Part shown: positions 35,797 through 45,002 of the stretch, piece after piece
Position numbering within the stretch: position 1 is the first letter of the stretch
How the letters are laid out: every line of letters begins with the position of its first letter
Assembly: GCA_002683825.1 (NCBI GenBank)
Contig: NYUD01000061.1
Location: 1-64,000, forward strand
Length of the DNA: 64,000 bases
From: Planctomycetota bacterium
GTDB taxonomy: Bacteria > Planctomycetota > UBA1135 > GCA-002686595
Direction of reading: 5' to 3'
Program-made: the position numbers and the translations under genes
Notes under the pieces: model-generated
Seen by the model: only the letters and a program-made list of their open reading frames with translations
What the model was told of the DNA's origin: nothing
Databases searched by the model: none

Positions 35797-37347
35797 ATGA
35801 GTGGCCTCGCCTTCGAATGGGAGATCCCTGAGATCCTGACCCGGGCCGAGCACCTGCCCAGCCCTCCCGCGGTGGCCGCCGAGATCCTGCGTCTGAGCCG
35901 GGACGAGGAATCGAGCATCGCGGATCTGGCCGAGTGCATCTCCCGTGACCCCGCCCTGGCCGCGAAGATGCTGAAGCTGGCGAACTCCTCGCGCTTCCCG
36001 ATGGGACGGGAGATCACCACGCTCGAGCGCGCGACGAGGGTGCTCGGGCTCAAGACCGTCAAGCTGATGTCGCTGGGCTTCTCGCTCGTGGGCGCGGTGC
36101 CCGTGGTCCTGGGATTCGACTACAAACGGTTCTGGCATCGCAGCCTCGTACGCGCCGTTTCTTCCCGCGCCCTGGCCGAATTGTTCTCCAAGAGATGCGG
36201 CGACGAGGCCTTCCTGTGTGGTTTGCTTAGTCACTTCGGCAAGTTGGTGCTGGCTCGAGTTCTACCCGACGAATACGAGGCCCTGCTCGAAGAGTATGGC
36301 GGCATGCCGTCGATAGCGATCGAAACATCGCGCCTCGGATTCTCCAGCACGGATCTTTGCGCAACTCTACTGAAGGCATGGGACATGCCGGAGCTGATCT
36401 ACATGGCAGTCGGCTACGCAAATCGGACCGACGAACTCGAGAACAACGCCTCCGAAGATATCCAAAACGACCTGCACGATCTGGTCGAAATTTTCTCCGC
36501 AGCCACATGCGTCGAAGAGCTCCTGTGCGACGCCACAAAAGCTCCCGCCCTACAAGAACTCCACCAGCTCGCCGAGGATCGCCTCGGGGTCCCGACGAAG
36601 GACATGGACGCTTTCCTGGTGAGTCTCCAGGACGGCATCTCGGAGACAGCCGAACTCTTGTCGGTCAGCCTTCCGGAAGACCTCTCCCACGAAAACATGG
36701 TCGAACAGGCGCGCATGCAGATCTTCAATGTCAGCCTCGGCACGGCGATGGACCTTCAGAATGCCGGGCATGAGCACGAAAAGGTGGCCGCGACGACGAT
36801 GCACTCTACCGATCATCTGACAAGACTCCCCAACCGCGCCGCCTTCGACGACTTCTTCCACAGGCAGGCTCAGTCGCGCTTGAACGGCAAGTCTCCCCGG
36901 GCCCTGGGCTTGATCCTGATCGAAGTCGACGGGTTCAAATCCTTCAATGACACGCACTGCCACCAGGCCGGTGACAAAGTCTTGCGGATGTTGGGTAGCG
37001 TACTGCTGCGGGAAGTGCGCAAGGGGGACCTGGTGGCTCGCTTTGGCGGTGAGCAATTCGTTTTGGTCGCCCCCCACACGAACGCCTTCGGCCTCAAGAC
37101 CATGGCCGAGCGCCTCAGAAAGGCGATCGCAGCGGAGTCCATCGCATTCGAAGGCACCACGCTGTCGGTAACGGCCAGCTTCGGAGCAGCCTGCATCGCG
37201 TGCTTTCATCAACGCACCGATGCGGACCAGCTGATCAAGCTGGCGGAGCGCTTCCTCCACAAAGCCAAGGAAAACGGCCGCAACCGCTGCGAGGTCTTCA
37301 ACAAGGTCCAGTTCCCTCCCTGCCAGGGGAACCCCTTCAGTCGGTAG
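35797..37347 (+). CDS. HDOD-GGDEF signalling protein (putative diguanylate cyclase)
   Basis: 516 residues. An HDOD domain (about 15-215; LPSPPAVAAEILRLSRDEES, ISRDPALAAKMLKLANSS) is followed by a helical linker and a C-terminal GGDEF domain (about 340-505) starting DHLTRLPNRAAFDDFF. The catalytic loop is GGEQF, with Gln in place of the second acidic residue, while the product-inhibition RxxD motif (RKGD) sits five residues before it. It may make or merely bind cyclic di-GMP. HDOD domains usually serve as signal or protein-interaction modules. Monocistronic, divergent from the HEAT operon. Confidence 0.88.
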   Translation: MSGLAFEWEIPEILTRAEHLPSPPAVAAEILRLSRDEESSIADLAECISRDPALAAKMLKLANSSRFPMGREITTLERATRVLGLKTVKLMSLGFSLVGAVPVVLGFDYKRFWHRSLVRAVSSRALAELFSKRCGDEAFLCGLLSHFGKLVLARVLPDEYEALLEEYGGMPSIAIETSRLGFSSTDLCATLLKAWDMPELIYMAVGYANRTDELENNASEDIQNDLHDLVEIFSAATCVEELLCDATKAPALQELHQLAEDRLGVPTKDMDAFLVSLQDGISETAELLSVSLPEDLSHENMVEQARMQIFNVSLGTAMDLQNAGHEHEKVAATTMHSTDHLTRLPNRAAFDDFFHRQAQSRLNGKSPRALGLILIEVDGFKSFNDTHCHQAGDKVLRMLGSVLLREVRKGDLVARFGGEQFVLVAPHTNAFGLKTMAERLRKAIAAESIAFEGTTLSVTASFGAACIACFHQRTDADQLIKLAERFLHKAKENGRNRCEVFNKVQFPPCQGNPFSR

Positions 37348-37395
37348 AGGGTCGCGAGGCTGACGCCGATGACGGCGTGTGCGAGCCGCAGGCGT

Positions 37396-37412
37396 CGCCT
37401 CATAAAGAGGCG
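37396..37412 (+). terminator. weak hairpin downstream of the HDOD-GGDEF gene
   Basis: A 6-bp stem cgcctc/gaggcg with loop ataaa, followed by only two T residues. It lies 49 nt after the stop of the HDOD-GGDEF gene. It may help termination but lacks a U-tract. Confidence 0.3.
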
Positions 37413-37563
37413 TTCTGCGAATAACTCCACGGTGCCGGCCCACCGAAACGAGGGCACGCAGTGGAGATCTCCCGAGCGGTCCCACGAAATAGCAATGCAG
37501 CTTCGAATCGAATCACCCACTCCGGGTTGGACTCGAACCCGCCTCGGAGCACATGATTAGGTC

Positions 37564-38667
37564 ATGTTGTCAGCCGCCCTCTCCAGCAGCTCTTCCGCGC
37601 AGATCGAGCTCTTTACGAACTACAAGGACTACTTCCAGAGATGGGACGGATGGGCGGTCGTCATCGTGCTGGCTTCCTTCTTCCTGGCGAAGGTCGTCGA
37701 TCGTGTGGTCACGCGCACGCTGCGCGTGCTCGCCAAGCGCACACTCACCGAGATCGACGATCGCCTGTTCGAATCGCTGCACGGTCCGATCGCGAAATCC
37801 GTCGTCCTGGCCGGGCTGTGGCTCGCCTGCTACGTCACCGAATCGAGCGAAGAGCCGATGCACTGGGCATACCAGGTGATCTACTCCCTGGGCGTTTTGG
37901 TGTGGCTGGTTGCTTCGTTGCGAATCTCGGGCTTGCTCTTGCACGCCATGTCGGCCCAGGACACACGCTTCCATGTGGTCGAGCAACGCACACTGCCGCT
38001 GTTCGACAACCTGGCCAAGCTGGCGCTCGTGCTTCTATCAGGCTATCTCATGATCGAAGTCTGGAAGCTCAACGCGGCCGGCTGGTTGGCCTCTGCAGGA
38101 GTCGTAGGCATCGCCCTGGGATTCGCGGCCAAGGACACCCTGGCCAATCTCTTCGCGGGCGTGTCTATCATCGCCGACACGCCCTATCAAATCGGTGACT
38201 ACATCGTGCTCGATTCCGGCCACCGCGGCCGAGTCCAGCACATCGGCCTGCGTTCGACACGGATCCTGACCCGCGACGACGTGCAAATCACGATCCCGAA
38301 TTCGATCATCGGCAACTGTGCGATCATCAACGAGACGTCCGGCACGCCCCAGTATCGCCTGCGGATCAAGGTGGGCGTGGCGTACGGCAGCGACCTGGAG
38401 CAGGTGCGCAAGGCGCTCCTGGAGGTGGCTGAACGCACCCCCGGCCCCCTCGCCGTCCCTGAACCGCGCGTCCGTTTCCGGCGTTTCGCGGACTCGGCCC
38501 TCGATTTCGAATTGCTGGTATGGATCCGCGCTCCCGAGGATCGCGGGGCCACCCTGGATGCGCTCAACACCGCGGTCTACGAGAACTTCGCCGCCGCTGG
38601 AATCGAGATTGCCTTTCCCCAGCAAGACCTCCACGTGCGCTCCATGCCGGCGGGTTCCGGCCAGTAG
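37564..38667 (+). CDS. MscS-family mechanosensitive channel
   Basis: 367 residues with four predicted membrane helices (about 28-48, 75-95, 103-122, 148-168). The pore-lining helix is AGVVGIALGFAAKDTLANLF, followed by the beta domain (YQIGDYIVLDSGHRGRVQHI; RSTRILTRDDVQITIPNSII) and an alpha/beta vestibule domain ending in QQDLHVRSMP. It lacks the signal peptide and Pro/Gly tail of the other MscS protein in the window. Likely osmotic safety valve. ATG start; no clear ribosome binding site. Convergent with the large cytochrome fusion gene, 12 nt apart. Confidence 0.88.
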   Translation: MLSAALSSSSSAQIELFTNYKDYFQRWDGWAVVIVLASFFLAKVVDRVVTRTLRVLAKRTLTEIDDRLFESLHGPIAKSVVLAGLWLACYVTESSEEPMHWAYQVIYSLGVLVWLVASLRISGLLLHAMSAQDTRFHVVEQRTLPLFDNLAKLALVLLSGYLMIEVWKLNAAGWLASAGVVGIALGFAAKDTLANLFAGVSIIADTPYQIGDYIVLDSGHRGRVQHIGLRSTRILTRDDVQITIPNSIIGNCAIINETSGTPQYRLRIKVGVAYGSDLEQVRKALLEVAERTPGPLAVPEPRVRFRRFADSALDFELLVWIRAPEDRGATLDALNTAVYENFAAAGIEIAFPQQDLHVRSMPAGSGQ

Positions 38668-38679
38668 GCCCCTTCCCCA

Positions 38680-41600
38680 TCAGGGGGTCGCCAAGAGGTA
38701 GGCCAGCAGATCGAGGATCTCCTCGACGGAATGCGTGTTCAAGAGGCCGCTGGGCATTCCGGACAGGGGATCCTGGTAGCGCTCCGCGATCTCTTCCGCA
38801 GGAATGAAGATCCCCTCGAAGGGAGGTGTGTCCGGGCGCAGCATGACCCCTTCGGTTCCCTCGCGCACGACACGCCCGACGTGCACCGCTCCGTCGACCG
38901 TATGAAAGATCGTCATGCGATAGGGTTCGGCGATCGCGCGCGAGGGCTCGACGATCGACTCGAGCAGATCCTCGGTAGAGAACCGCGCACCGGCACCGGT
39001 GAGTTCGGGTGCTCGCGCCGAGCCGACGCCGCGATAGACATGACACGCTGCACAGCTCGCCTCGCGATAGACACGAGCGCCGCGTTCGAGGTCGCGAGGT
39101 TCACGCAGGCGCAACAGCTCGTCGCGCAGCTCGGTCAGCGTCCACTCGCAAACGAAATCACGGGGGACGAGCGTGTCCTCGCTCCCCGGAGCGGGAAGGG
39201 TGAGGAGCGGCCCGAGCCGCTGACGCTCCGAAGGGGACAGGCCTGCCAGGGCCGCACTTCTGACCTTCGCCAGGAGAATGGGAACGTCGTAGCCGCCCTC
39301 GAGTTCGAGCATCGCCTTGTTTTGAAACTCGAAGTACTTGGCTCTCAACTCGGGCGTCCAACCAACCCGCATATCGCGCAGCAGAAAGGCCCAGTAGAAG
39401 GCCTCCGTCAGGTCCTCGTCCGCAAGCCGCTGGACGGCCAGGGGCACGACCGCTGCGGCTTCGAGATGAACCAAGAGGGCTGCGAGTTCTCGATCGAAGC
39501 TCGGATAAGGGCTCGGCAGTAGCGGCAGAAAGCGTTCCGTCAAGGCGTCGCCGCGCTCGACGCCGAGCGCAGGGTTGCGCTGCAGCACGATGGAGGTGGC
39601 GCGCAGGAGGATCGCCTGTGCATCGTGTGGGAGTCCTCCCAGCTGGACCTCTCCCAGCTCGTCGAGCAGGGCTCCCAGCCGATCGGGGGGCAGCGTTCGC
39701 GCCTGGGCCAACCACACCTCCCGCTGAACGCCCTCATCGTCCCCCACCTCGAAGCCTCGAAGACCCCGCTGCTCGAGCCCAAAGCGGGCTGTGTTGCGCA
39801 GGAAGCGGTCCTCGGATGCCAGGGCGGCGCGCACTTCTTCGGAGCCGGGAGCGGTCCCATCCCTTTCCAGTTGACGGCGACGTTGACGATCCACATTCGA
39901 CGGCACGGCGACGCTCGGACCGGGCACGTCGGCGCTGATTCGGTACAGACCGGACTGGGTCGAGCGCCCGCCCGTCGTGAAGTAGAGCCCCCCGTCGGGT
40001 CCCGCAGCGAGGTCGGTGATCTGCAGCGGTTGCCCTTCGGCAAACACCTCGAACTCCGCGCGGTAGCTGGAACCGACCGGCTCGGGAAAGAACGCCAAGA
40101 TACGCCCATTCAACCAATCACCCGCGAAGAGCGCGCGGCTCCAACGGCCGCCGAAACCCAGCTCGTGGCCGGAAACCATGCCCGTAGGGGAAGTGCGTCC
40201 GACCTCGACCGCCGGGGGCAGCGTGTCGGCGAAGGAGTAGGGCCACTTGCCGGTTCCATAGCGCGCCCCGTAGTCCGCTCCACGCACGAGATGGTAGAGC
40301 CGCGAGGACCGATACCAGGGCAAGCCCAGGTCCCATTCCATATCCGAGTCAAAACAGAACAGGTCGCCCTCGGCATCGAAGGCGCCGTCGTAGGGGTTAC
40401 GCAGTCCGTACGCGAAGAGCTCGAAGCGACGTCCATCGCGATCTGTACGCGCAACCCAACCTGCACGGCCGGCACGTACCAGTTCTCCGGAGCGGCCGGC
40501 AGGAACGAGCACGCGCGGTGGAAGCAACCCCGTCGGCAGCAGGGACGCGCCCCAACTCGCGCGCGCATCCTCCGGGAGCGCCACCGCATTCCCCGCAAAC
40601 AGGTACAGCTTCTCGTCCGGCCCCAGAAGAACGGCGTGCATGCCGTGTTCGCCCTCGCCCTCCAAGGCCCGCAACAGTTCCGTCTCATCGAAGCGATCGT
40701 CACCGTCGGTGTCCCGCAAACGGTAGAGCCCGCTGGCGAATCGCTTCGAGTGGCTGACACAGACGTACAGCGCATCGAACGCGTAGAGAAGACCCTGCGC
40801 CTCGCCGATCTCGCCTCCATCGATCGGCAACCGCTCGACCCGCGGTCCGCGGGATCCCTCCGGCAGCTCGATCCGAAACAGAGGTCCGTTCTCATCGGAC
40901 GTGATCGCCCTCCCCGCATCATCGAAGGTCAGGGCGACCCATGACCCCTGTCGCGCGCGCGGCACGGAGTAGACCAGCTCGGCTCGAAATCCCTCGGGCA
41001 CTCCCACGGCGTCGCCCGCGAGGGCGCTGACCTGCGGATTGATCGAGCGTCGCGGCGGCACCCCCCAGGGTTCGGTTCCCAGGGGGCCGACACTCTTCGA
41101 CGCCGACCAAAGGTCCGCGTCCGTGACCCGGTCCGGGAGATTCCAGCCGGGAAGCTCCACCTCCGCGCACAGAAAGTCCGGGTCGGTCCCGATGTGCGTC
41201 AAGCGCCCGTCAACATGCCTGGCGCGCAGCGACAGGAAGAGCCCTCCATGTTCCTCCGCGTTGCGAACCCAGGCCGCCAGAACATTCTTGCCCGCTCGAA
41301 GGGGCAACGGCTGCACGATCAACATGCGGTCGAAGCCTTCGGCGGTCGCGATCAAGTCGCCATTGAGGTAGACCTCGAGGGCGTCGTCGGCCATACCCCA
41401 CAGTAGCGCGCGCTTTAGCTCACCCTCCACCTCGAACTCGCGGCGAAACCAGGCTTCCTCCCCCGGCTCTGCGTCGTAGCTCGTCCAGATCCACTGGGGT
41501 TCGACACGCTCGCGCTCGTCTCGAACACCACCTAGATCGTGCAGTCGAAGGTGACGGAAGCGGACCTCCATGGGCGAGCCGGAGTGCAACTGCAGCGCCA

Positions 41601-42285
41601 GGAGCCCCGAAGTGCTGCTGAAGAAGCGGTGGCGATCGAAGGCCCGCGACGTGACGAGACCGTCGAGCGTCAGTTCGATTTCGCTACCCTTGGCGTAAAT
41701 CCTGAGGGAGTGCCAAGCGGGACTCTCGAGCAGACCGGGGTAGCTATTGTTGCCGGCAAGCCTCGTCGTGCGTTTCTTCCCATCGGAGGAGAAATGCACT
41801 TCCTCACCCAGACGCGCCATCAGCTGGCGAGCCCCGAATTGCTCGTAGAGGGTGCCGCTCAAGCCCTCTTCGAGGGACAGATCCGCCTGATACCCGGCCA
41901 CGGCAAAGCGCCCCACTTCGCGGCTGCGAAACTGAACACCGGAGTTTGCGGTCCGCCCCGACGTCAGGAGCTGAAACTCCAGCTCGAGTTCGAAGTCGCG
42001 CACATCCCCCCCCCGCCACAGGAGGTAGGTCGTACGTTCCAGCGGAGTTTCCGCACTCGTGCGTCCGACGATCGCTCCGTCCTCCACCGACCAGTAACGC
42101 GGATCCCCGTCCCAACCGGCCAGACTCTCACCATCGAAGATCTCGATCGCTCCACCCGCTTGCCCTGTGGAGTTCCCGGAGCCTGCCCCGGAACCTGCAT
42201 CGGAATTCGCCGGCGCACAGGCCCAGGGAAGGGCCGCGAGGATCGTCCAGGGAACCGACCGGGTTCGGGGGCAAGGGGCGGACAT
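38680..42285 (-). CDS. DUF1080 / galactose-binding / beta-propeller / HEAT / cytochrome c fusion protein
   Basis: 1201 residues, exported. An N-terminal hydrophobic segment precedes a DUF1080 (3-keto-disaccharide hydrolase-like) domain at about 45-250 (IEIFDGESLAGWDGD; FELELEFQLLTSGRTANSGV). Next come a galactose-binding-like beta-sandwich (260-370), a PVC-type beta-propeller dehydrogenase-like domain (about 425-800; GLLYAFDALYVCVSHSKRF, FELFAYGLRNPYDGAFD), HEAT-like helices (830-1050) and a cytochrome c domain with heme motif CAACH (1078-1082). This architecture is characteristic of Planctomycetes and Verrucomicrobia and is thought to serve sugar or polysaccharide oxidation. Follows the GT-C gene after 6 nt. 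The actual substrate is unknown. Confidence 0.85.
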   Translation of the reverse strand: MSAPCPRTRSVPWTILAALPWACAPANSDAGSGAGSGNSTGQAGGAIEIFDGESLAGWDGDPRYWSVEDGAIVGRTSAETPLERTTYLLWRGGDVRDFELELEFQLLTSGRTANSGVQFRSREVGRFAVAGYQADLSLEEGLSGTLYEQFGARQLMARLGEEVHFSSDGKKRTTRLAGNNSYPGLLESPAWHSLRIYAKGSEIELTLDGLVTSRAFDRHRFFSSTSGLLALQLHSGSPMEVRFRHLRLHDLGGVRDERERVEPQWIWTSYDAEPGEEAWFRREFEVEGELKRALLWGMADDALEVYLNGDLIATAEGFDRMLIVQPLPLRAGKNVLAAWVRNAEEHGGLFLSLRARHVDGRLTHIGTDPDFLCAEVELPGWNLPDRVTDADLWSASKSVGPLGTEPWGVPPRRSINPQVSALAGDAVGVPEGFRAELVYSVPRARQGSWVALTFDDAGRAITSDENGPLFRIELPEGSRGPRVERLPIDGGEIGEAQGLLYAFDALYVCVSHSKRFASGLYRLRDTDGDDRFDETELLRALEGEGEHGMHAVLLGPDEKLYLFAGNAVALPEDARASWGASLLPTGLLPPRVLVPAGRSGELVRAGRAGWVARTDRDGRRFELFAYGLRNPYDGAFDAEGDLFCFDSDMEWDLGLPWYRSSRLYHLVRGADYGARYGTGKWPYSFADTLPPAVEVGRTSPTGMVSGHELGFGGRWSRALFAGDWLNGRILAFFPEPVGSSYRAEFEVFAEGQPLQITDLAAGPDGGLYFTTGGRSTQSGLYRISADVPGPSVAVPSNVDRQRRRQLERDGTAPGSEEVRAALASEDRFLRNTARFGLEQRGLRGFEVGDDEGVQREVWLAQARTLPPDRLGALLDELGEVQLGGLPHDAQAILLRATSIVLQRNPALGVERGDALTERFLPLLPSPYPSFDRELAALLVHLEAAAVVPLAVQRLADEDLTEAFYWAFLLRDMRVGWTPELRAKYFEFQNKAMLELEGGYDVPILLAKVRSAALAGLSPSERQRLGPLLTLPAPGSEDTLVPRDFVCEWTLTELRDELLRLREPRDLERGARVYREASCAACHVYRGVGSARAPELTGAGARFSTEDLLESIVEPSRAIAEPYRMTIFHTVDGAVHVGRVVREGTEGVMLRPDTPPFEGIFIPAEEIAERYQDPLSGMPSGLLNTHSVEEILDLLAYLLATP

Positions 42286-42291
42286 GGACCG

Positions 42292-43908
42292 TCAGTCTAT
42301 CGCCAGCTTCCAGGCGATCACCGTGGGGCTTTGGTAGATCGGCCGGCCGAGTGAGCTCTGGATGTGGGTGACGACCGAGGGACGCCCCGTCTCTTCGGCC
42401 TTACCAAAGCGCCGGTGCCTCTCCATGTAGGCATTCACTGACGGATCGAAGGGTTCCTCTGAATAGACGAAACTCCAATACTTCTCGACCTCCGCCAGGA
42501 CGTCGAGGTGCAGGATGACGTAGTCCGCATCCACCCGCTCGAGCCAGTCATCCTGTGCGAGGGAAACATAACCCTCCGGCAAGTTCTTCTGGAGACGCGT
42601 CATGAAGCCTGTCTGCACGCGCTTCCCGTGCACCAGGGCGGCGTTGCGGTAATAGAAAATCCCGCGGCTGACGAGGTGGGGAATCTCGAGCACTCCGCGC
42701 GCCCCTTCATCGGCAGCGATCACCCTGTAGACCTCTTCCAGCTCCGGCGCGGAACGGTCGAACGCGTCGAGCGGGAACAGGCTGATGTAGGAATTGCTGA
42801 AGACGCCGTCGTCCGTGCTCTTCCACCCGTAGCCGCCACAGAGAAAAAGCGCGAACGAAACGCCAGCCCCCACGACAGGCAGGGCCACCTCGCGCCGGCG
42901 CGCATCGCGCGAGAACCGCAGGACCAGATGCCAGGTGCCCCAGCCCAGAAAGATCGCCGCCATCGGAAGAGATGCCATGGTGTAGCGCGCATACGCATAG
43001 GCATCTCCGAAGGGACGCGTGACCAGCACGGCCAGGGGAGGTGCGAGCAGGGCCCCGAGGAGCGGCAGCGCGGCCGTACCGCGCCGCGCAACGCAGTGGA
43101 TGACGCTTGCGAGAAGGGCGGCGCCTACCACCCACGCGAGCGTGCGGTTGCCCAGGAAAAGGGCGGCGATGTCCAGGGCGCCGAACTCGCCGTAGTAGCC
43201 GTTGTGCGTCTTGCGCCCGACAAAATCCTGGAGACCACCCCAGGCCGGTGCGTGGAGCGCCACCGCCAACAAGCCACCGAGCGCAAAAGCCCCTGTAAGC
43301 GACAGCGCTTTGCGTGCATTCCGTCTCAGGCAGGCGCACGCGATTGCCCCCACCCCCACGCCGACCGACGAACTCGCGGCCGTGAGGTGCAAGTAGGGAA
43401 GCAGCGCGCCGGCGAGCGCAACCGTCGGGAGGCACCAGCGCGGCGCTTCCCGCACGGCCAGGTAGGTATCGCTCGCAAAGAGCAAAACCAAAGCGAGTGC
43501 GCACACCAGGCTGTAGCTGCGCGCAAAGCCTGAGTAGAAGATCGCCACCGAATTCAGGGCCAGCACGAGCAACGCAATCCACGCCACCTCACGACCCAGG
43601 GTTCGACGCGCTGCGACGAAGACCATCCTCAACAGAAGCACACCCCCGACCAGCGCAGGCAGACGCAGGGCCAGATGGCTCATCCCCAGGAGCCCGGCGC
43701 ACAGCCGTGCCAGGGCCGGGTAGGCAATGCCCGTCCCGTACCGGTCGAAGGTCAGAAGGATCTCTCCGAGCGGCGATCCGGCGACCTTCAGCGTGTGCCA
43801 TTCGTCTCCGAACAGGAGCGCCTGTCCGAGGCCGTGACAACGGAGCGCAAGCCCAAAGAAAAGCGTCCCGCCAAAGACGATCAGAGAGAGAATGGCAGGC
43901 CGGCGCAC
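42292..43908 (-). CDS. GT-C fold membrane glycosyltransferase (GT39/GT83-like)
   Basis: 538 residues from a GTG start; the longer open frame overlaps modC and its extension looks non-coding. About 11 membrane helices. The first periplasmic loop holds LLFGDEWHTLK, whose Asp-Glu fits the catalytic acidic pair of GT-C enzymes using polyprenyl-phosphate sugars. A soluble C-terminal domain of about 150 residues (YRVIAADEGARGVLEIPHLV; GYVSLAQDDWLERVDADYVI) faces outward. It probably glycosylates a lipid or protein at the outer face of the membrane. It lies 47 nt after modC and 6 nt before the large cytochrome fusion, within one minus-strand run. Confidence 0.78.
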   Translation of the reverse strand: MRRPAILSLIVFGGTLFFGLALRCHGLGQALLFGDEWHTLKVAGSPLGEILLTFDRYGTGIAYPALARLCAGLLGMSHLALRLPALVGGVLLLRMVFVAARRTLGREVAWIALLVLALNSVAIFYSGFARSYSLVCALALVLLFASDTYLAVREAPRWCLPTVALAGALLPYLHLTAASSSVGVGVGAIACACLRRNARKALSLTGAFALGGLLAVALHAPAWGGLQDFVGRKTHNGYYGEFGALDIAALFLGNRTLAWVVGAALLASVIHCVARRGTAALPLLGALLAPPLAVLVTRPFGDAYAYARYTMASLPMAAIFLGWGTWHLVLRFSRDARRREVALPVVGAGVSFALFLCGGYGWKSTDDGVFSNSYISLFPLDAFDRSAPELEEVYRVIAADEGARGVLEIPHLVSRGIFYYRNAALVHGKRVQTGFMTRLQKNLPEGYVSLAQDDWLERVDADYVILHLDVLAEVEKYWSFVYSEEPFDPSVNAYMERHRRFGKAEETGRPSVVTHIQSSLGRPIYQSPTVIAWKLAID

Positions 43909-43955
43909 GCCCGCAAAGGATAGCGCTCCTGCCTCGAAAATCCTCGGGTTGGCTT

Positions 43956-45002
43956 CTACATCGCGTGGACGGAGTGGGCCTTGATCAAGAGTACCACTTG
44001 CCGCCCCGGGGCCAGTTCGAGGGAACCCACCGCGGCGAGCGTGACCTTCACGCGCCAGGTCTCGTCCCCTGCGGCGGAGCGAGCGAGGCTCACCAACACC
44101 TGTGCACCGATCGGTTCCAGGGATTGAACCGTGGCGGAGAAGACGTTTTGAGCGGAAACCCCCTCGGGGTGCGAACTCATCAGGATCACGTCTTCGGACC
44201 GAATCGCAACCTCCTTGGGTTCGGGGAAACCCTTGACTCTCACCATGGACAGGCGCTGACCGCCGCTGGTCTCGACGATCCATGTCCCGCTGCCACGGCC
44301 TTTGACCTTCACGGCAAAGCGGTTCTCCGCCCCCAGGGCCGAAAGCGATCCGAAGCTTGCCGCCGAAGCGAAGACCTCCTGCGGATCACCCGCCTGAACG
44401 ATCTGCCCGCGCTCGAGAACGAACACGACCTCGGCGAGACTCAGGACCTCGATCGGGTCGTGGGTCACGATCAGCTGCGGCACAGCCTTCTCCCGGGCCA
44501 GACGGCTCAGGAAGGGAACGACCCGCGAACGCAGGGGGCGATCGATCGAAGCCAGGGGCTCGTCCATGAGCAGCATGCGCGGCTCGGACGCCAGGGCACG
44601 CGCAATGGCGACTCGACTGCACTCCCCACCGGACAGCTCGCGCGTGGAACGTCCCAGCAGGGGTTCGATCTCCAGGGCCTCGATCGCCTCCGTTGCCGCC
44701 CTCCGACCGGCCTCCGATGCGGCCGTGAAGAAGATGTTGTCGCGCACACTCAGGTGTTCGAAGAGCGCCGCCTCCTGGGGCACCCAACCCAGGCGCCGCT
44801 CGCTCGGTGCGAGCCCATCCATGGAAACACCGGCGAGCCGCACCGGTCCCTGTACCTCCGGCCGCAAGCCGATGAGCGCTTCGACGATGCTCGACTTCCC
44901 CGCCCCGCTCGCACCGAAGAGAGCCGCGCACGAAACCTCCCAGCTCGCCGTAGCCGACAGGGTGAAACCGGGGTAGCTAGCCTTGAGATCAAAACGATTC
45001 AC
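43956..45002 (-). CDS. modC: molybdate-type ABC transporter ATP-binding protein
   Basis: 348 residues from a GTG that overlaps the modB stop (GTGA). Walker A GASGAGKSS (about 30-38), Q-loop VPQEAALF, signature LSGGECSR, Walker B MLLMDEPLASID and the switch His in IVTHDP are intact. A C-terminal TOBE/Mop-like domain (about 270-348, NVFSATVQSLEPIGAQVLV; VVLLIKAHSVHAM) is typical of ModC and related oxyanion importers. Powers uptake of molybdate, or possibly tungstate. Third gene of modABC. Confidence 0.86.
   Translation of the reverse strand: MNRFDLKASYPGFTLSATASWEVSCAALFGASGAGKSSIVEALIGLRPEVQGPVRLAGVSMDGLAPSERRLGWVPQEAALFEHLSVRDNIFFTAASEAGRRAATEAIEALEIEPLLGRSTRELSGGECSRVAIARALASEPRMLLMDEPLASIDRPLRSRVVPFLSRLAREKAVPQLIVTHDPIEVLSLAEVVFVLERGQIVQAGDPQEVFASAASFGSLSALGAENRFAVKVKGRGSGTWIVETSGGQRLSMVRVKGFPEPKEVAIRSEDVILMSSHPEGVSAQNVFSATVQSLEPIGAQVLVSLARSAAGDETWRVKVTLAAVGSLELAPGRQVVLLIKAHSVHAM

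Noticed and set aside
42292-44283. Longer start for the GT-C glycosyltransferase inside modC
   Set aside because: The extra 125 residues overlap the complete TOBE domain of modC and lack membrane or conserved character; the GTG at 43908 opens the first membrane helix.
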